This document shows positions 14,396-17,741 of a stretch of DNA of 17,741 nt, piece after piece. Position 1 is the first letter of the stretch. Each line of letters opens with the position of its first letter. The position numbers were made by a program, and so were the translations under genes. The notes below the pieces were generated by a model. That model was not told the origin of the DNA. It saw nothing but the letters and a program-made list of their open reading frames with translations, and ran no database searches. Source of the DNA: Bacteroidales bacterium UBA6408 (GTDB taxonomy: Bacteria > Bacteroidota > Bacteroidia > Bacteroidales > UBA932); NCBI GenBank assembly GCA_002439805.1, contig DJPQ01000079.1, positions 996 through 18,736 on the forward strand. The letters run 5' to 3'.

Positions 14396-16039
14396 ATGAA
14401 TATCCGCCGCAGCATAGTATATTTTGCCCTTTTTCCCATTTTTCTTTTTTCCTGCTCGTCGCCGGAGAACGATGAACTTCTTGAGAAACTGGACGAAACG
14501 CTCGAAAACAAGGCCGTCTATGAGGGATATTTCCGTGACGGGGTGCGGGTTCTGAAGGACGTGCTTTCCGAACAGACCGAACCGGAGCAGATTTATAGTC
14601 TGGACATAAGAATTGCGGACTACTATCGGAAGTATAGCCTCGACTCGACGCTCGCCTATCTCGGGAAGGGGAGGAGCGTCGCGGAAAGAATCGGCGCCCT
14701 CGAAAAGGTGGCGGCCGCCGATTTCAGGATGGCGGTCGTGTATGTCAAGGCGGGCTATCACGTTGAGGCGGCCGACATTCTGAACCGCTACCGTGGTCGT
14801 GCGATTCCCGATGGTATGCTCAGGGAATATTATGGCGCTGAACACGCATATTGGGGAGAGACGATGGCATACACTTCCGCCTCCGAGTTCTATGATGACA
14901 AGCTTTCCCGGCGCGACGCGTTCAGGGAACTGCTGCTGGCGATGACGGAAGAGGAGACCTGGGAATGGTACAATCTGAAGAGGGAAGAGGCGGCCGAGGC
15001 CGGGGATGTCGCGGCTGTAAGAGAGTTTTCTTCCGGAATGCTCGGATGCAGTCATGATAATTCGCGGGAATATGCAGAGGCGGCGTATTACTATGCGCAC
15101 AGTTTCGAGAACACGAATTCTTCGGCGTTTGAGGAGTGGCTGATACGCTCGGCGATAGCGGACGTGATGTGCGCGACTAAGGACTATGCCTCGTTGAACG
15201 ATCTGGCGCGGACGATTTTCAACGGGGGCGACATCGACAGGGCCTTCCGCTATTCCGCCGACCACTGTATGGTGGACGCCCTCCACTACAACGGCAAGCT
15301 GCGTCCGTGGCAGATTCTGATGTTCTTTCCTGAAATCGAGAATGCCTACCAGCAGAAGCACGCCAGACAGAGCCGCTACACGCTTGTCCTCCTCCTGTGC
15401 ATGTCCGTCCTGTTTGTGGTTCTGCTTTTCCTTCTGGCTTTCTTGTATAAACGCCAGCAGATTCTGGACTCTATGCGTGCGAAACTTCAGGAGTCCTATC
15501 TTGAGATAGACAGCCGGAATCACGATCTGGTTGCGGCCAACAGCAGGCTGGTGAGCCTCAATGCGAGGATGCAGGAGTCGGACAAGGTGAAGCAGGAGTA
15601 CATCACTCTGTTTCTCGGTATGGTGTCGGACAACATCAGCGCCTCACGGCAGTACCGCAACAAGGTTCTCAGGTGCATCAGGCAGGGGAAGACCAAGGCT
15701 CTGACGGACGAAATCGAGAGCCTTGCGCCGGTCGATGACGACATACTCGAGTTCTACAAGATGTTCGACCAGACTTTCGTCAATCTCTATCCCGATTTCG
15801 TGGATAAGTTCAATGCCCTGCTCGCGGAAGGCTCGGAGATTGTTCCCAAGGGCGACGACATCCTGACTCCGGAACTGAGGATATTCGCGCTCATTAAGCT
15901 CGGAATCACCGAGTCGAGCCGCATAGCCTCGCTGCTGCACTATTCGGCCAACACGATTTACAACTACCGGGCGAAAATCAAGAACCGCGCACGCGGGTCG
16001 AGGGAGGATTTTGAGGAGGCGGTGCGAAATCTGGAGTGA
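14396..16039 (+). CDS. SusR-like membrane-spanning transcriptional regulator (DUF6377-type)
   Basis: From the ATG at 14396 the protein has 547 residues. It starts with a hydrophobic signal ending LFSC (Cys20), followed by the NDELLEKLDETLENKAVYEG opening typical of the family. A helical TPR-like sensor part, expected in the periplasm, covers about 30-320. One TM segment (328-350, TLVLLLCMSVLFVVLLFLLA) leads to a coiled coil (about 355-400). The cytoplasmic end contains EYITLFLGMVSDNI, EFYKMFDQTFVNLYPDFVDKF and the HTH-like LTPELRIFALIKLGI...IASLLHYSANTIYNYR (about 490-527). No kinase or receiver motifs exist, so it senses and regulates in one chain as SusR does. Upstream in-frame codons from 14330 lie inside the promoter. 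It probably activates the preceding susC operon and may control its own promoter; both are inferred from position. Confidence 0.85.
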   Translation: MNIRRSIVYFALFPIFLFSCSSPENDELLEKLDETLENKAVYEGYFRDGVRVLKDVLSEQTEPEQIYSLDIRIADYYRKYSLDSTLAYLGKGRSVAERIGALEKVAAADFRMAVVYVKAGYHVEAADILNRYRGRAIPDGMLREYYGAEHAYWGETMAYTSASEFYDDKLSRRDAFRELLLAMTEEETWEWYNLKREEAAEAGDVAAVREFSSGMLGCSHDNSREYAEAAYYYAHSFENTNSSAFEEWLIRSAIADVMCATKDYASLNDLARTIFNGGDIDRAFRYSADHCMVDALHYNGKLRPWQILMFFPEIENAYQQKHARQSRYTLVLLLCMSVLFVVLLFLLAFLYKRQQILDSMRAKLQESYLEIDSRNHDLVAANSRLVSLNARMQESDKVKQEYITLFLGMVSDNISASRQYRNKVLRCIRQGKTKALTDEIESLAPVDDDILEFYKMFDQTFVNLYPDFVDKFNALLAEGSEIVPKGDDILTPELRIFALIKLGITESSRIASLLHYSANTIYNYRAKIKNRARGSREDFEEAVRNLE

Positions 16040-16045
16040 GGCAAA

Positions 16046-17170
16046 ATGGTTGGTATGAATGAAAATATGGACGGGGATATGATGCCGGAGGGACTTTTCG
16101 CTCCCGGCAGGCGCTATAGCTCGTATGTGGATTTTTTCCGCCGGCGCTATGGGGCGAGGCTTCAGAAGGTTGTGATTGATGCGGGGTTCACCTGCCCGAA
16201 CAGGGACGGGAAGGTCGGTTTCGGCGGATGCACTTTCTGTGATAATGCGGCCTTCCACCCTGCCTACAGCCGTGCGGATAAGCCGATAGGGGAGCAGATT
16301 GACGAGGGCGTCGAGTTCCATAGGGGGCGCTACCGCAACACTGCGGCCTATCTCGCCTATTTTCAGGCCTATTCAAACACATACGCGAGTCTTGAGCGGC
16401 TTCGTGAACTGTATTGCGCTGCCCTGAAGCACCCGTCGGTGGTGGGGATTGTCATCGGAACGCGGCCTGACTGCGTCGATGGGGCTAAACTGGACTTTTT
16501 GCAGGAACTCGCTGCCGGGAAAGCGCTTGAAGGCTGGCGGCGTGAGATTGCCCGTCCCGTCGGCGGTTCTGCGACTGCTGCCGGTTCCGGGCATGGTGAC
16601 TGTTCCTCTGCGGGAGCCGGCCGGGACGAGAATTCGGAAAGCGCTTCCCCACTTGTTCTGACGGCTCCGATTGTGATTGTGGAATATGGCATTGAGTCCT
16701 GCCATGACGAGACCCTGCGCCGCGTGAACAGGGGACACGACTTCGCGGCGGCGCGAAAGGCTGTGGAGATGACGGCCGCCCGGGGACTTGACTGCGGGGC
16801 GCATTTCATTCTCGGTCTGCCCGGAGAGACTCGTGAGATGATGCTGGAAGAGTGCGCGATGATAAACTCCCTGCCTCTGACCACCGTAAAGTTTCACCAG
16901 CTCCAGATTGTCAGGGGCACCGCCATGGAGCGGGAATATGCCTCCCGTCCCTCCGACTTCATCCGCTTCACCCTCGACGGCTACATAGACTTTTTCGTCG
17001 ATATGCTCGAACGCCTCCGCCCCGACCTCTGCATCGAGCGCTTTGCCGGCGAGGTCCCCCCGCGCTTCGTGAACGAGACCCCATGGGGGCTCATCCGTAA
17101 CGTCGAGCTTCTCCGCCTCCTCGAATCCCGCCTCCTCGCCCGCCGGACCTGGCAGGGCCGCCTGCTGTAG
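16046..17170 (+). CDS. Radical SAM protein, YhcC/TIGR01212 family
   Basis: The 374-residue protein has the radical SAM cluster C50-x11-C62-x2-C65 in FTCPNRDGKVGFGGCTFCDN, which binds a 4Fe-4S cluster and SAM. Further family marks are YLAYFQAYSNTYA, GIVIGTRPDCV, VEYGIESCHDETLRRVNRGHD, HFILGLPGET, KFHQLQIVRGTAME and PWGLIRN. The biochemical role of this family is not well established, so I give no reaction. A low-complexity insertion of about 50 residues (157-206, rich in Gly/Ala/Ser, 16514-16663) separates FLQEL from IVIVEYGIES, where homologues continue almost directly. GGAGTGAGG lies just before the ATG at 16046 and overlaps the regulator stop; the 6-bp gap suggests co-transcription and translational coupling. 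Later ATGs (16055, 16067, 16079) are possible starts. Confidence 0.88.
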   Translation: MVGMNENMDGDMMPEGLFAPGRRYSSYVDFFRRRYGARLQKVVIDAGFTCPNRDGKVGFGGCTFCDNAAFHPAYSRADKPIGEQIDEGVEFHRGRYRNTAAYLAYFQAYSNTYASLERLRELYCAALKHPSVVGIVIGTRPDCVDGAKLDFLQELAAGKALEGWRREIARPVGGSATAAGSGHGDCSSAGAGRDENSESASPLVLTAPIVIVEYGIESCHDETLRRVNRGHDFAAARKAVEMTAARGLDCGAHFILGLPGETREMMLEECAMINSLPLTTVKFHQLQIVRGTAMEREYASRPSDFIRFTLDGYIDFFVDMLERLRPDLCIERFAGEVPPRFVNETPWGLIRNVELLRLLESRLLARRTWQGRLL

Positions 17171-17201
17171 GGCTCAGCGTATTCAATTCGGTTTCATGAA
17201 T

Positions 17202-17378
17202 TTACCGTTGCGGCTGAGTGCCGTTCATTGATGCTGGAAGGATGAGGTTGATGAGCTGCTGCAGAACCTCCTTGTTCCTCGGCTCCGCCAGCACCGCCTT
17301 GAACCTCGAGTCCGAGAGGAGACTCGCGAACTTCGGAATCTTCATATTTCCGTCTGTCACAATGTCATTCATTTCCAT
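17202..17378 (-). pseudogene. N-terminal remnant of an Rpn/PD-(D/E)XK transposase-like gene
   Basis: From the ATG at 17378 about 58 residues remain. KIPKFASLLSDSRFKAVLAE followed by NKEVLQQLINLILP resembles the opening of Rpn-family PD-(D/E)XK nuclease/transposase-like proteins, which typically read Y(I/L)xxLTDFGFKxIFG...NKDLLIDFLNxLLP. The frame then ends after NGTQPQR, and nothing downstream restores the nuclease domain before the radical SAM gene. The match is by eye to a short stretch; a small intact hypothetical gene cannot be excluded. An in-frame TTG at 17396 is an alternative start. Confidence 0.45.
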
Positions 17379-17626
17379 AAGCCTTATTTTCTGCAAATGG
17401 ACGAAGAACTATCCGTTGAATGAAATATTCAGCGGCTAATCGACGAAATCGCCCTCAGGACATCGTGAGCGCCCGATTTGCAACCGAAAAATCCGAAAAG
17501 TTTGCGCAAACTTTCTGAAGGATATTCCGATGATTTGGATGATATGTGGATGAATTGCCGTGCGTTGTCCTTCAGTGGCGAATCCGTATCCGCTGAAAAT
17601 CCGTGATGTGAAGAAATTGTTAAAAA
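17379..17626. other. Gene-poor stretch with a palindrome and a stem-loop
   Basis: I see no convincing gene here. AAAGTTTGCGCAAACTTT (17497-17514) is an 18-bp perfect palindrome, and TTCAGTGG (17571-17578) pairs with CCGCTGAA (17590-17597) around an 11-nt loop. Neither has a T-tract, so they are not obvious terminators. Confidence 0.5.
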
Positions 17627-17658
17627 TTTGCTTATTTGCGGGAGAATTGCGACCTTTG
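17627..17658 (+). promoter_or_regulatory. Bacteroidota-type promoter near the right edge
   Basis: TTTG (17627-17630), 20 bp, then GACCTTTG (17651-17658), which keeps the A and TTTG of TAnnTTTG. Transcription would begin near 17665 and head off the right edge. Confidence 0.55.
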
Positions 17659-17682
17659 TGGCGTTGAATGTGAAAGAGACAG

Positions 17683-17741
17683 ATGAGACTTAACGGAATG
17701 AATATGAGCGTGAAGCGTTGTGCTGCAACCACCTTCGGGGG
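17683..17741 (+). CDS. Start of a gene continuing beyond the window
   Basis: After the promoter at 17627-17658, an ATG at 17683 opens a frame that reads MRLNGMNMSVKRCAATTFG to the edge without a stop; ATG at 17698 or 17704 in the same frame are alternatives. A purine-rich GAAAGAGACAG precedes the first. Too little is visible to name a product. Confidence 0.4.
   Translation, partial: MRLNGMNMSVKRCAATTFG

Noticed and set aside
14150..15523. Long (457-codon) minus-strand open frame opposite the SGBP end and the regulator
   Set aside because: It spans the terminator, operator and promoter and has no recognisable domain; the plus-strand regulator explains the region, and GC-rich codon bias commonly opens the antisense frame.
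17173..17212. CTCAGC...GCTGAG dyad after the radical SAM gene as a terminator
   Set aside because: The arms are only 6 bp, the loop is about 30 nt, and no T-tract follows.
17436..17732. 98-codon minus-strand open frame near the right edge
   Set aside because: It covers the palindrome, the promoter and the start of the next plus-strand gene; the product is not recognisable and no promoter faces it.

Overview
The window reads as Bacteroidales (Bacteroidota) chromosome. It carries a SusC/SusD pair, lipoproteins with a Cys after a short hydrophobic signal, and several promoters of the Bacteroidota type (TAnnTTTG -7 box, TTTG-like -33 box about 20 bp upstream). Shine-Dalgarno sequences are mostly weak or absent. 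The coding DNA is fairly GC-rich, so Rikenellaceae or a related gut family is plausible, but I cannot fix a genus from sequence alone.

Left part (1-5788), housekeeping and cell-wall genes: the 3' end of tilS (tRNA-Ile lysidine synthase); on the opposite strand and overlapping it by 13 bp, a greatly enlarged dacB/PBP4 (S13 peptidase); divergently from it, galE; a strong bidirectional terminator; a small conserved helical protein with its own promoter; and a secreted SH3b-NlpC/P60 endopeptidase. Most of these proteins contain Ser/Gly/Ala/Glu-rich low-complexity insertions inside otherwise well-conserved domains.

Middle part (5819-14280), a compact polysaccharide utilisation locus (PUL) transcribed rightward: susC, susD, a lipoprotein GH30 glycanase and a two-module surface glycan-binding lipoprotein. 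The spacing is 13, 2 and 21 bp, and a stem-loop terminator follows. Gene order and the GH30 enzyme resemble the known Bacteroides fungal beta-1,6-glucan (pustulan) locus. The expected model is surface capture by SusD and the SGBP, endo-cleavage by GH30 and import through SusC. No exo-glucosidase is present in the window.

Right part (14281-17741): a SusR-like membrane-spanning regulator (TPR-like periplasmic part, one TM, coiled coil, DUF6377-type HTH end) whose promoter sits inside a cluster of inverted and direct TATATCCCCGA repeats. It is followed 6 bp later by a YhcC/TIGR01212 radical SAM gene, again with a low-complexity insertion. After that come a remnant of an Rpn/PD-(D/E)XK transposase-like gene, a gene-poor stretch with an 18-bp perfect palindrome, and a good promoter driving a gene that leaves the right edge.

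I see no unambiguous new defence or mobile system. The most unusual signals are the recurrent low-complexity insertions in core proteins but not in PUL proteins, and the candidate operators at the PUL and regulator promoters.
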